Assembly (NCBI GenBank): GCA_023229575.1
Contig: JALNYZ010000062.1
Span: 1-13,599, forward strand
Direction: 5' to 3'
Length of the DNA: 13,599 nucleotides
DNA from: Prolixibacteraceae bacterium
GTDB taxonomy: Bacteria > Bacteroidota > Bacteroidia > Bacteroidales > Prolixibacteraceae
Shown here: piece by piece, positions 13,507-13,599 of the stretch
Layout of the letters: each line of letters opens with the position of its first letter
Position numbering within the stretch: position 1 is the first letter of the stretch
Position numbers and translations under genes: made by a program
Notes under the pieces: generated by a model
What the model was told of the DNA's origin: nothing
Seen by the model: the letters and a program-made list of their open reading frames with translations, nothing else
The model's database searches: none

Positions 13507-13599
13507 ATCGGGTAGGAAGCGGCTCACACCGCTGTCCTCCCACACCACCTGGCATACTTTCGTACCGCGGCGGTTTTCATTAGTTGTTCAACTTGTCGT
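13507..13599 (-). ncRNA. 3' end of a group II intron (domains V and VI), cut by the window edge
   Basis: Read on the minus strand the sequence has a domain V-like hairpin at about 13544-13577: arm ACCGCC pairing with GGTGGT, a GAAA tetraloop, and a CGC triad in the 5' arm. Domain VI follows at about 13510-13541, GGGAGGACAGCGG pairing with CCGCTTCCTACCC. It leaves one unpaired A (13513) seven bases from the 3' end ...CTACCCGAT, the position expected for the branch-point adenosine. The inner stem of domain V is imperfect, so activity is uncertain. Any intron-encoded reverse transcriptase would lie beyond the right edge. Confidence 0.7.

Overview
The window looks like a piece of a Bacteroidota chromosome, probably an environmental, Bacteroidales-like genome. 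The evidence is: several TAnnTTTG (-7 type) promoter boxes, little sign of Shine-Dalgarno sequences, a Tat-exported Gfo/Idh/MocA protein with a lipobox, a RhlE-like DEAD-box helicase, and many short-period intergenic repeat tracts. Species cannot be fixed from the sequence.

Left two thirds (1-9770), dense housekeeping and envelope genes: a membrane-anchored M15 peptidase (+); a Tat-signal oxidoreductase (-); a tetraheme NapC/NrfH-like cytochrome fused to a formylglycine-generating-enzyme (SUMF1) fold (-); a two-gene minus-strand unit of a membrane coiled-coil protein and a SAM methyltransferase; pyridoxamine-phosphate oxidase pdxH (+); a DEAD-box helicase (-); and the DNA-processing protein dprA (-). 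The gaps carry tandem words of 7, 8 or 9 bases that often begin at a stop codon. Two form perfect inverted repeats of 34-35 bp (864-1045 and 6299-6410).

Right third (9771-13599), an accessory region: upstream of intact dprA lie, on the same strand, an orphan HigA-type antitoxin, a MntA-HepT (MNT/HEPN) toxin-antitoxin pair whose toxin gene has a one-base frameshift, and a copy of the dprA 5' end split by a 96-bp insertion flanked by ATGAAA repeats. Beyond dispersed CCCTTCGACAAGCTCAGGG-type repeats comes an AT-rich block with a two-helix membrane protein and an 87-residue helical protein, both unrecognised. It ends at a second dprA fragment, from the middle of the gene. The dprA pieces are in the same orientation but not in gene order, so the locus has been rearranged more than once.

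At the far right a roughly 100-nt two-hairpin repeat, also present at 2590-2726, is joined to the 3' end (domains V and VI) of a group II intron on the minus strand that runs out of the window.

No complete new defence system is proven here. The best leads are the cytochrome-SUMF1 fusion, the layered dprA locus with its damaged MntA-HepT pair and unknown AT-rich cargo, and the phased repeat tracts tied to gene ends.
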